From NCBI GenBank assembly GCA_016212105.1, contig JACRHJ010000015.1, positions 1 through 64,000 on the forward strand: DNA of 64,000 bases, written 5' to 3'. The translations under genes and the position numbers were made by a program. Numbering within the stretch: position 1 is the stretch's first letter; the number at the start of each line of letters is the position of its first letter. Source of the stretch: Nitrospirota bacterium. GTDB taxonomy: Bacteria; Nitrospirota; JACRHJ01. The notes beneath the pieces are model-generated. The model worked only from the letters and a program-made list of their open reading frames with translations, was not told the origin of the DNA and searched no databases. This document shows positions 43,484-51,625 of this stretch, one piece after another.

Positions 43484-44962
43484 GTGAAAACCATTCTGAG
43501 GAAATACATTGGCCTTGTTCTGGCGGTTGCGCTGGTCCTCGGGCTTGCCGTGACGGCGATGGGCGAGGACGTCCCGGCTCCGGCCCCGGCCGCCCCGGCG
43601 GCGGTGGAGGGACAGGCGGCGGCCCCTGCCGATGCCGCCCCCGCCCCCGCTGAACCGGCCCCCGCGGAAGAAGCGGCCCCGGAAGGCCCGACCACCGAGA
43701 GCAACATCGTTGCTATCAACACGATATGGACACTGCTCGCGGCATTCCTCGTATTCTTCATGCAGGCGGGTTTCGCCATGGTGGAGACGGGCCTGACCCG
43801 CGCCAAGAACGCGGCCAACATCATGATGAAGAACCTCATGGACTTCTGCTTCGGGTCGCTCGCTTTCTGGGCGATAGGTTACGGCATCATGTTCGGGGCG
43901 GACTCCATGGGCCTCTTCGGCACGGACAAGTTCTTCCTGGTCTCCGGAGACCCGTCAACCTCCGACGGGCTGTGGCAGTTCACCTACTGGATGTTCCAGG
44001 TGGTCTTCGCCGCAACCGCAGCGACGATTGTCTCGGGCGCCATGGCCGAGAGGACCAAGTTCACTTCGTACCTGGTATACAGCGTGTTCATCTCGCTCTT
44101 CATATACCCGATAGTAGGACACTGGATATGGGGCGGCGGCTGGCTCGCGCAGAGGGGATTCCATGACTTCGCCGGCTCGACCGTCGTACACTCGGTCGGC
44201 GGGTGGTCGGCCCTCGCTGGCGCGATAATACTCGGCCCGAGGCTCGGGAAGTACGGCAAGGACGGCAGGGTCAACGCCATACCCGGCCACAACATACCGC
44301 TTGCGGCGCTCGGCGTGTTCATACTGTGGTTCGGCTGGTTCGGGTTCAACCCTGGCAGCACGACCTCCGGCGTGAACCTGAGCATAGCGACCATAGCCGT
44401 GACGACCAACCTCGCCGCCGCGGCGGGCGCGATAACCGCGATGCTCACCGTATGGGCGTGGTTCGGCAAGCCTGAGGCAACTATGGCCCTGAACGGCGCG
44501 CTGGCCGGGCTCGTCGCCATCACCGCCCCATGCGCCGTCGTCTCGCCGTCCTCGGCTATAATAATCGGCGCGATAGCGGGCGTCCTAGTCGTGGCAGCGG
44601 TTACGTTCATAGACAGGACCCTCAAGATAGACGACCCTGTCGGCGCGATATCCGTACACGGAGTATGCGGCTCGTTCGGCACCCTCTGCGTCGGTCTGTT
44701 CGCCGAGTCGAGATACAGCGCGTCCGCGGGCCTGGGCGAGATAAACGGCCTGTTCTTCGGCGGCGGCACGGGACAGCTCGTCACGCAGTTGACCGGTGTC
44801 GTCTCGGTGTTCTTCTGGACGTTCGCCGCCATGTTCCTGCTGTTCACCGTCCTTAAGAAGACCGTAGGCCTCAGGGTCTCGGACGAGGAGCAGATGGAAG
44901 GCCTCGACGTCGGCGAACACGGGCTGGAGGCGTACAGCGGCTTCCAGATGAAGGGTGACTAA
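43484..44962 (+). CDS. amt: Ammonium transporter Amt with N-terminal extension
   Basis: The 492-residue protein has a signal peptide, then about 45 residues of Ala/Pro/Glu-rich linker, before the 11-helix Amt core. The twin pore histidines are in AGSTVVHSVGGWS and AISVHGVCGSFG, and FNPGSTTSG is conserved. The cytoplasmic tail (EGLDVGEHGLEAY) is the PII contact. A leader plus periplasmic linker is an extra feature. glnK follows 36 bp later. Annotated paralogue: 47144-48379. Confidence 0.95.
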   Translation: MKTILRKYIGLVLAVALVLGLAVTAMGEDVPAPAPAAPAAVEGQAAAPADAAPAPAEPAPAEEAAPEGPTTESNIVAINTIWTLLAAFLVFFMQAGFAMVETGLTRAKNAANIMMKNLMDFCFGSLAFWAIGYGIMFGADSMGLFGTDKFFLVSGDPSTSDGLWQFTYWMFQVVFAATAATIVSGAMAERTKFTSYLVYSVFISLFIYPIVGHWIWGGGWLAQRGFHDFAGSTVVHSVGGWSALAGAIILGPRLGKYGKDGRVNAIPGHNIPLAALGVFILWFGWFGFNPGSTTSGVNLSIATIAVTTNLAAAAGAITAMLTVWAWFGKPEATMALNGALAGLVAITAPCAVVSPSSAIIIGAIAGVLVVAAVTFIDRTLKIDDPVGAISVHGVCGSFGTLCVGLFAESRYSASAGLGEINGLFFGGGTGQLVTQLTGVVSVFFWTFAAMFLLFTVLKKTVGLRVSDEEQMEGLDVGEHGLEAYSGFQMKGD

Positions 44963-45337
<375 letters not shown>

Positions 45338-45371
45338 CCGGGACATTCGCATCCCGGGCGTGTACTGCCCT

Positions 45372-45411
45372 CCCTTTACCCTCTTTTGAATTCGAGAGTG
45401 TAAAGGGGGGG
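45372..45411 (+). promoter_or_regulatory. Hairpin that may hide the ribosome site of the permease gene
   Basis: CCCTTTAC (45372-45379) pairs with GTAAAGGG (45400-45407), with CTCT/AGAG pairing inside. The G-run that would serve as Shine-Dalgarno (45405-45411) is partly in the stem, 7-13 bases before the ATG at 45418. Confidence 0.45.
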
Positions 45412-45417
45412 CTTTTA

Positions 45418-46794
45418 ATGAAAGGCTTTACGATGACACCGGTCGCGGCGCAGCCCTTCGTGACGGACTCTACATTCTGGATCGCCACAGCCATCTTTGT
45501 TGGGGCATATGTGGCCATTGTCACCGACACCGTCCACAAGACGGTTATCGCGCTTGTAGGGGCCTCGATGATGCTCCTCCTCAAGGTGCTCGACCAGCAC
45601 GAGGCCTTCCATATGGAGGAGTTCGGGGTAGACTGGAACGTCATCATACTGCTCATCTCCATGATGCTTATAATAAGCATGATGAGGCCGACCGGCATAT
45701 TCGAGTACATCGCCATTAAAAGCGCAAAGCTTGGCAAGGGCGAGCCTGTCAGGATACTGGTCATATTCTCGGTCGTGACGGCCGTGCTGAGCGCGTTCCT
45801 CGACAACGTGACCACCGTACTCCTCATAGTACCGGTTACAATTCTAATTGCCGACTCCCTCGATGTGGACCCGATGCCGTACCTGATATCGTGTGCGCTG
45901 GCCTCGAACATAGGCGGGACCGCGACACTGATAGGCGACCCGCCCAATATAATGATAGCGTCCAAGGCCCAGCTCGGCTTCATGGACTTCGTTTACAACC
46001 TTGCCCCGGTTATAATAGTAATAATGGCCGTCTACGTCATTGCAATCAAACTGATCTGGGGCAAAAAGCTGAGGACGCGGGACGACCTGAAGGCAAGGGT
46101 CATGGCAATGGACGAGGACGAGGCGATAAAGGACCCGGCCATGCTGAGAAAGTCGCTCGCGGTTTTGGGGCTGGTGCTTGCCGGTTTTGTTTTCCACGGC
46201 TCCCTCGGGCTCCAGCCCGCGACCATCGCGTTGTCCGGCGCGGCCCTGCTGTTCCTGCTCTCTGGGACGTCCGAGCCGCACATAGCCTTCTCCGACGTGG
46301 AGTGGTCCACGCTTTTCTTTTTCATAGGCCTTTTTATAATTGTAGGCGGGGTGGTGAAGGTAGGTCTGATAAAATGGATGTCCGTCATGACGCTCGATAT
46401 GACGCACGGCAACCTGCTCGCCACGAGCATGGCGGTGATCTGGTTTTCGGCGCTTGCATCCGCCTTTATCGACAACATACCGTATGTCGCCACGATGAAC
46501 CCGCTGATTACGGACATGGCGCAACAGCTCTGGCCCGGCCTGTCGGGCACGGCGCTCCTGCACCACCCCGGTATCATGCCGATGTGGTGGTCTCTTGCGC
46601 TGGGCGCATGCCTGGGCGGTAACGGCACGGTTATCGGCGCATCCGCGAACGTCATCGTCGTAGGGATGTCCGAAAAGATGGGCAGGAAAATAACATTCGG
46701 GCGGTTCATGCTCTTCGGGATGCCGGTCATGCTGATGACGGTCACCATCGCTACCATCTATGTATGGCTCAGGTATTATGTCTTTCAGGTGTAG
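45418..46794 (+). CDS. ArsB/NhaD-type ion permease
   Basis: The 458-residue protein has 11-12 membrane helices and the ion-transporter superfamily blocks TAVLSAFLDNVTTVLLIVPV, NIGGTATLIGDPPNIMIAS and the mirror repeat SAFIDNIPYVATM / LGGNGTVIGASANVIVVG. It belongs to the ArsB/NhaD (SLC13-like) group, which exports arsenite, exchanges Na+/H+ or moves dicarboxylates; the substrate is unknown. It lies 80 bp after glnK and ends before a terminator, so it may be part of the nitrogen operon. A link to ammonium or carboxylate balance is inference. Confidence 0.85.
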   Translation: MKGFTMTPVAAQPFVTDSTFWIATAIFVGAYVAIVTDTVHKTVIALVGASMMLLLKVLDQHEAFHMEEFGVDWNVIILLISMMLIISMMRPTGIFEYIAIKSAKLGKGEPVRILVIFSVVTAVLSAFLDNVTTVLLIVPVTILIADSLDVDPMPYLISCALASNIGGTATLIGDPPNIMIASKAQLGFMDFVYNLAPVIIVIMAVYVIAIKLIWGKKLRTRDDLKARVMAMDEDEAIKDPAMLRKSLAVLGLVLAGFVFHGSLGLQPATIALSGAALLFLLSGTSEPHIAFSDVEWSTLFFFIGLFIIVGGVVKVGLIKWMSVMTLDMTHGNLLATSMAVIWFSALASAFIDNIPYVATMNPLITDMAQQLWPGLSGTALLHHPGIMPMWWSLALGACLGGNGTVIGASANVIVVGMSEKMGRKITFGRFMLFGMPVMLMTVTIATIYVWLRYYVFQV

Positions 46795-46853
46795 ACCAGC
46801 AAATTCAGAATAAGCCTTACCCTGGACTGACTCCTCCTTTCAGGGCAAGCATA

Positions 46854-46908
46854 CAGGCCCTCGTCCATGCCTAAGATATAGGCAGGGACGGGGGCCTGAT
46901 GTTTTTTA
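46854..46908 (+). terminator. Terminator of the first amt operon
   Basis: A long stem (CAGGCCC with GGGGCCTG; TCGTCC with GGGACG; ATGCCT with AGGCA; AAGATAT loop) is followed by ATGTTTTTTA. It closes the operon after the permease gene. The gap 46795-47143 also contains the second sigma-54 promoter and the conserved upstream element; no gene is seen. Confidence 0.85.
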
Positions 46909-47012
46909 CGGCAGCCTCCCGGCACGTATGCGTGTAAAGACAGTGCAGCGTCCGATGCGTATATATCATGTATAACAATATGTTAGCAGGTATTTTTTGC
47001 GCGCCGCGAAAC

Positions 47013-47028
47013 TGGCACGCAAATTGTA
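47013..47028 (+). promoter_or_regulatory. Sigma-54 promoter of the second amt operon
   Basis: TGGCACG-N4-TTGTA differs from consensus at one base; GG and GT are 12 bases apart. It is 116 bp before amt2. The shared TACAAAAACGTNGGC element (47043-47057) lies just downstream of it. Confidence 0.8.
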
Positions 47029-47143
47029 ATACAACAGTGTAGTACAAAAACGTAGGCCGCTACAATTTTGGAGCGGGTTCGGAACCGGTGGGGCTTGGGT
47101 AAAGCCCCGAACACACAACGGGCAATTCAGGAGGAGGGGTAAG

Positions 47144-48379
47144 ATGGATCAGCTTAACATGGGAGATACCGCATGGGTACTGGTATCCACGGCGCTGGTG
47201 ATGTTCATGACGCCTGGGCTGGCGCTTTTCTACGGGGGGATGGTGAGGAAGAAGAACGTCCTTTCGACCATCATGCAGAGCTTCATTATACTCGGCGTCG
47301 TCTCGGTGCAGTGGGCGCTCTTCGGGTACAGCCTTTCCTTCGCGCCGGATGCGGGCGGCGGTCTCATAGGCGGGCTGGACTTTCTCGGCCTGGCGAACGT
47401 CGGCATGGAGCCGGACCCGAACTACGCGGCCACCATACCGCACCTGGCCTTCATGATATTCCAGATGATGTTCGCGGTCATCACGCCCGCGCTCATCACC
47501 GGCGCCTTCGCCGAGCGGTTCAAGTTCAAGACTTTCCTGGTGTTCACCCTGTTGTGGTGCACCGTGGTATATGACCCGATCGCCCACTGGGTGTGGGGGC
47601 CGGGCGGCTGGATACGGGAGATGGGCGCGCTCGACTTCGCGGGCGGCACCGTCGTCCACATCAGCTCCGGTATCGCGGCCCTCGCCGCGGCCCTCGTGGT
47701 CGGCAAGAGGCGCAACTACCTGAAAGAGCCGATGTTCCCGCACAACATCACCATGACGGTAATCGGCGCGTCGATACTCTGGTTCGGCTGGTTCGGGTTC
47801 AACGCGGGCAGCGCGCTCGCGGCCAACGGCCTCGCGGCCTCGGCATTCGTTACCACGCACCTCGCGGCTGCCGCGGCGGCGGTATCGTGGACACTGGTCG
47901 AGTGGATGTACCACAAGAAGCCGACGGTCCTCGGCGCGGCATCCGGCGCGGTCGCCGGCCTGGTCGCCATAACCCCGGGCGCGGGTTTCGTGACCCCGAT
48001 GTCGTCGATAATCATAGGCCTCATCGGCGGCGTGCTCTGCTTCATAGCCGTCAACCTGAAGCCGAAGCTTGGCTACGACGACTCGCTCGACGTGGTCGGG
48101 GTACACTTCGTCGGCGGCACGTTCGGCGCGCTTGCCACCGGCCTTTTCGCCACTACGATGGTCAACTCGGCCGGCGCGGACGGCCTGTTCTACGGCAACG
48201 CCGCCCTCCTCGGCAAGCAGGCGGTAGCGGTCGGCGTGACGATGGTATACTCGTTCGTCGTCAGCATAGTGATACTCAAGGTGCTCGACCTGGTCATGGG
48301 ACTCAGGGTGGAGAAAGACGACGAGCTGCGCGGCCTCGACCAGACCCAGCACGGCGAGTCCGGATACATATTCGACTAA
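47144..48379 (+). CDS. amt: Ammonium transporter Amt (second copy)
   Basis: The 411-residue classical Amt starts with a short periplasmic N-terminus and has no long leader. Pore histidines are in AGGTVVHISSGIAAL and VVGVHFVGGTFGAL, and FNAGSALAANG is conserved. The tail (LRGLDQTQHGESGYIFD) is the PII site. GGAGGAGG precedes the ATG. It differs clearly from the first Amt, and glnK2 follows after 21 bp. Confidence 0.96.
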   Translation: MDQLNMGDTAWVLVSTALVMFMTPGLALFYGGMVRKKNVLSTIMQSFIILGVVSVQWALFGYSLSFAPDAGGGLIGGLDFLGLANVGMEPDPNYAATIPHLAFMIFQMMFAVITPALITGAFAERFKFKTFLVFTLLWCTVVYDPIAHWVWGPGGWIREMGALDFAGGTVVHISSGIAALAAALVVGKRRNYLKEPMFPHNITMTVIGASILWFGWFGFNAGSALAANGLAASAFVTTHLAAAAAAVSWTLVEWMYHKKPTVLGAASGAVAGLVAITPGAGFVTPMSSIIIGLIGGVLCFIAVNLKPKLGYDDSLDVVGVHFVGGTFGALATGLFATTMVNSAGADGLFYGNAALLGKQAVAVGVTMVYSFVVSIVILKVLDLVMGLRVEKDDELRGLDQTQHGESGYIFD

Positions 48380-48385
48380 CAATAG

Positions 48386-48739
<354 letters not shown>

Positions 48740-48772
48740 GGAAGGGTCGTAATGCAACCCGTAAAGGCCCCG

Positions 48773-48810
48773 GCACACCTTGTTCATATGGTATGCCGGG
48801 GCCTTTTTTC
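48773..48810 (+). terminator. Terminator after glnK2
   Basis: AAGGCCCCGGCA/TGCCGGGGCCTT form a 12-bp stem, followed by TTTT. It is a classic intrinsic terminator. Confidence 0.92.
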
Positions 48811-48855
48811 GTGTCAATATATGGTTATAATCTCCCTGATAATTGTAAACCCAAG

Positions 48856-48884
48856 TTGACACGCATGGTCAAGTATGTTACCTT
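48856..48884 (+). promoter_or_regulatory. Possible promoter of the PilZ-receiver gene
   Basis: A perfect TTGACA (48856-48861) is followed after 17 bases by a weak TACCTT. The neighbouring TTGACC repeats could be part of an operator. Confidence is low. Confidence 0.4.
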
Positions 48885-48917
48885 GACCAGCACCTTAACC
48901 AACAGGAGGGTTGCGGC

Positions 48918-49601
48918 TTGGGCATCGACCAGAGACGGCACAAGAGGGTCACGTACGACGCGGACATACTGATCAACGGCTCGATTATGGCGAAGGGCAT
49001 AGACGTAAGCGAAGGCGGGCTGTACGTCCATACAGGCCGGGGGTTCCCGGTCGGCAGCGTCGTCTCGCTCACGTTCAGCCTCGGACAGAAGGAGATTGCC
49101 GTCCGCGCGAAGGTCAAGTGCTGCCACGAGTCGATAGGCATGGGGCTCAGCTTCGTGGACCTGGACGTGTCCGACAGGTACTATATAAAAGGGTACATGG
49201 CGGAGCGGGAAAGCCGGGTGCCCGTCACCAAAAGGAAGAGGGTGCTCATAGTAGACGACAACGAATGCACCAGGCGCATGAACAAGAGCAAGCTAATGCT
49301 AGACGGGCTGTCCGTCGTCGAGGCCTCGGACGGCATAGAGGCCATAGGCAGGCTCCGTGAGGCCGCGCCGGACGCGGTCATACTCGACCTCTACATGGAG
49401 CGTATGGACGGGTTCAAGGTGCTTGCATACATGAAGGGGCTGGACGACCTCAAGGACATCCCGGTGATAGTGTTTTCCGCGCGCGGCAGCGTGAACGAGA
49501 TCGAGCGGGTCATGGCGGCTGGGGCCGAGGGTTTTCTTGTAAAAATGGTCACCTCGCCCGTCAAACTGAGCGAACACGTCAGGAAGGTTCTGAGAGTCTG
49601 A
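48918..49601 (+). CDS. PilZ domain-response regulator receiver fusion
   Basis: The 227-residue protein has an N-terminal PilZ domain (about 5-95) with the c-di-GMP motifs RRHKR (6-10) and DVSEGG (29-34). It is joined to a CheY-like receiver (about 105-227) with IVDDNE, the phosphoacceptor Asp in VILDLYMERMDGF, Ser/Thr in VFSARG and Lys in FLVKM. It lacks an output domain, so it should integrate c-di-GMP and phosphorelay signals, perhaps for motility or pili. The start is TTG at 48918, with AGGAGGG seven bases upstream. Confidence 0.9.
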   Translation: MGIDQRRHKRVTYDADILINGSIMAKGIDVSEGGLYVHTGRGFPVGSVVSLTFSLGQKEIAVRAKVKCCHESIGMGLSFVDLDVSDRYYIKGYMAERESRVPVTKRKRVLIVDDNECTRRMNKSKLMLDGLSVVEASDGIEAIGRLREAAPDAVILDLYMERMDGFKVLAYMKGLDDLKDIPVIVFSARGSVNEIERVMAAGAEGFLVKMVTSPVKLSEHVRKVLRV

Positions 49602-49630
49602 CACGGGGTGCGACAACTACATAGATACGT

Positions 49631-49657
49631 AATGGCGGGGCCTGTGGCCCCGCCATT
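49631..49657. terminator. Bidirectional terminator
   Basis: A perfect 12-bp stem AATGGCGGGGCC/GGCCCCGCCATT with a TGT loop lies between convergent genes. It can stop both the PilZ-receiver gene and the minus-strand small secreted gene. Confidence 0.85.
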
Positions 49658-49666
49658 TGCGCTTTG

Positions 49667-50023
49667 TTAATACGCTTCCGCGCACTGCCTGTTTAGCGAA
49701 CCGAAGCAGTACAGGGTGCCCTTCTCCTCCATCATGCCCTTTCCGGCGCTTGCCGAAGCGTCATGCGGCGCCGCCTTGAGGACGGTAGCCGTGAACACGC
49801 CATTCGAGTCGAAGACAAGCTCTTCAGATGCCACGGAGACTATCGGCCCGCTGGGGGGGGTAATGGTTATCACCGCGATGCCAGCGGAGTCAATCGCCTC
49901 CAGGGCGTGATATTCCTGAGTGGTTGCCCCGCTATAGTCCTTCCACATCATTTCCGCGCCTGAGAACGACGCGGCAACGAGCACGAATGCCGCCGCCATG
50001 AGGCTCATCATAAGGGTTTTCAT
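49667..50023 (-). CDS. Small secreted protein of unknown function
   Basis: The 118-residue precursor starts MKTLMMSLMAAAFVLVAASFSGAEM; cleavage is near SGA. The start at 50023 has AAAGGAG upstream; a longer frame to 50107 is unlikely. The mature part is short and beta-like with Cys residues in the last 15 residues. No family is recognised. A promoter is at 50079-50107. Confidence 0.7.
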   Translation of the reverse strand: MKTLMMSLMAAAFVLVAASFSGAEMMWKDYSGATTQEYHALEAIDSAGIAVITITPPSGPIVSVASEELVFDSNGVFTATVLKAAPHDASASAGKGMMEEKGTLYCFGSLNRQCAEAY

Positions 50024-50078
50024 TTTGGCTCTCCTTTGGTTTTCAGTGTTATATAAGACTTTTTCTGTCTTGTATGTT

Positions 50079-50107
50079 ATTGTAGCACAATATAGGCGTT
50101 TTGTCAT
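50079..50107 (-). promoter_or_regulatory. Promoter of the small secreted protein gene
   Basis: On the minus strand ATGACA (50107-50102) and TACAAT (50084-50079) are 17 bases apart, giving a leader of about 50 bases. Confidence 0.6.
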
Positions 50108-50181
50108 GTATTACAAACGATTGCGGTTGACATCCGAGGGCGGTTTGGGAGATAATAACCTGTCGGCAAGAAAGGTGGGAG

Positions 50182-51066
50182 TTGAGAAGCAGGTTCCTTA
50201 TTATTTCCGCCCTGGCGGTATGGAGCACTTGGGGGCTGGCTGTCCGCTCGCTGGACCTGCCGGTACTCGTAATAGTGTTCTACAACGCCTTGTTCGGCCT
50301 CGCGTTTCAGGGTATCGCGCTGGCATTCACGGCCAGGCGTGAGCCGGTCGGGATGACGGACGGGCTCCCCGGACTGATGCTCCTCGGCTTTTTCTCGCTC
50401 GCCAACATCATCACGTATTTTTTCGCGCTCAAGCTCACCACAGTGGCGAGCGCGGTGCTCACCCACTACACCGCTCCGGTCTTCGTGGCGCTCATCGCCC
50501 CTTTTATCCTGAAGGACCGGATGGGACGCTCTACTCTCATGGCCCTTGTCCTGTCCGCGGCAGGGCTTGGGCTTGTGTTTACGAGGGGGCTGGGGGCCAT
50601 GGACGGCGACGGGCTGCTCGGCGCGCTCGCGGGCACACTGTCCGGGCTGATGTACGCCTTCGTCATAATAGTGTCGCGCCGGGTGACCCATCGCCATCAC
50701 CCGGTCAAGGTGGTCTTCGTCCAGACTCTGTTCGGTGCGGCTGCCTTGTCCGCCTTTGTCCTCCCGGGTGGCGGCCTTGCGATTACGCCCGGGCAGGGGC
50801 TGATACTCGCTGTGGTCGGGCTTGTGCATACGACCTTAGCCATAGTGATATACATGTACGGCATACGCGACGTAACCGCGCAGGAGGCCGGCGTCCTGGG
50901 CTACCTGGAGCCGGTGCTCGGGATAGTCCTCGCGTTCCTGTTCCTCGGGGAGTCGCCCCACCCGCTCGCCCTGCTGGGCGGGGCGATGATAGTCTTTTCT
51001 GGTTTCATGGTCGTGCGCCAGGGCGCGGCGCGGCCAGTGGAGGCGCTGGATGATTATAGGGGTTGA
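50182..51066 (+). CDS. EamA/DMT-family transporter
   Basis: The 294-residue inner-membrane protein has ten predicted helices in two EamA repeats (AVLTHYTAPVFVALIAPFILKD and EAGVLGYLEPVLGIVLAFLFLGE). Family members export metabolites or amino acids; the substrate is unknown. The start is TTG at 50182 after GGTGGGAG. It overlaps the HAD gene by 17 bases, so the two are translationally coupled. Confidence 0.9.
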   Translation: MRSRFLIISALAVWSTWGLAVRSLDLPVLVIVFYNALFGLAFQGIALAFTARREPVGMTDGLPGLMLLGFFSLANIITYFFALKLTTVASAVLTHYTAPVFVALIAPFILKDRMGRSTLMALVLSAAGLGLVFTRGLGAMDGDGLLGALAGTLSGLMYAFVIIVSRRVTHRHHPVKVVFVQTLFGAAALSAFVLPGGGLAITPGQGLILAVVGLVHTTLAIVIYMYGIRDVTAQEAGVLGYLEPVLGIVLAFLFLGESPHPLALLGGAMIVFSGFMVVRQGAARPVEALDDYRG

Positions 51067-51607
51067 CATAGACAACGTCATCGCGGACACGGAGAAGGAA
51101 CTCCGGAGGGTACTCCTTGAGAGGCGCGGCCTGGACCTAACGCGTGAGGACATAAAGACCTACACTCTCGAGAACGTCGCAGGCATCACCCGTCAGGACC
51201 TGAAGGACATCATGGACCTCTTCAACCACGGGGAGATCTTCACGCAGCTCGAGGTCATCGAGGGCGCGAGGGAGACGCTGGAGCTTCTCAAGGTCAGGCA
51301 CAGGATAGAGCTTGTCACATCCCGCCCGTCCTCGGTCGAACGGCAGACGCTCTCCTGGCTGGAACGGCACGGCATACCCTTCGACGACCTCATATTCTCG
51401 GGGAAGAGCAAGGTGGGCGGCACGCAGTACGAGCTTTTCTTCGAGGACCAGGAGAACTTCGCCATTGAGCTGGCCGACGAGGGGACTTACGTCCTGCTCT
51501 TCGACGCCCCGTGGAACAGGCATGTCGAGCACGAGAACATGTGCAGGGTGCACTCCTGGCAGGACGTCTACAGGTTCTGCTTCCCGCCCTGCGCCCTGGG
51601 GCACTGA
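51050..51607 (+). CDS. HAD-superfamily 5'-nucleotidase-like protein
   Basis: The 185-residue phosphatase has motif I DIDNVIADT near the start (Asp6 and Asp8 as nucleophile and acid). Motif II is in LVTSRPSS, and a Lys is in FSGKSKVG. It resembles the 5'(3')-deoxyribonucleotidase (NT5C) group. It overlaps the transporter gene and precedes the cytochrome. The substrate is not certain. Confidence 0.82.
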   Translation: MIIGVDIDNVIADTEKELRRVLLERRGLDLTREDIKTYTLENVAGITRQDLKDIMDLFNHGEIFTQLEVIEGARETLELLKVRHRIELVTSRPSSVERQTLSWLERHGIPFDDLIFSGKSKVGGTQYELFFEDQENFAIELADEGTYVLLFDAPWNRHVEHENMCRVHSWQDVYRFCFPPCALGH

Positions 51608-51625
51608 CCCTTGGGCACGTAAACA

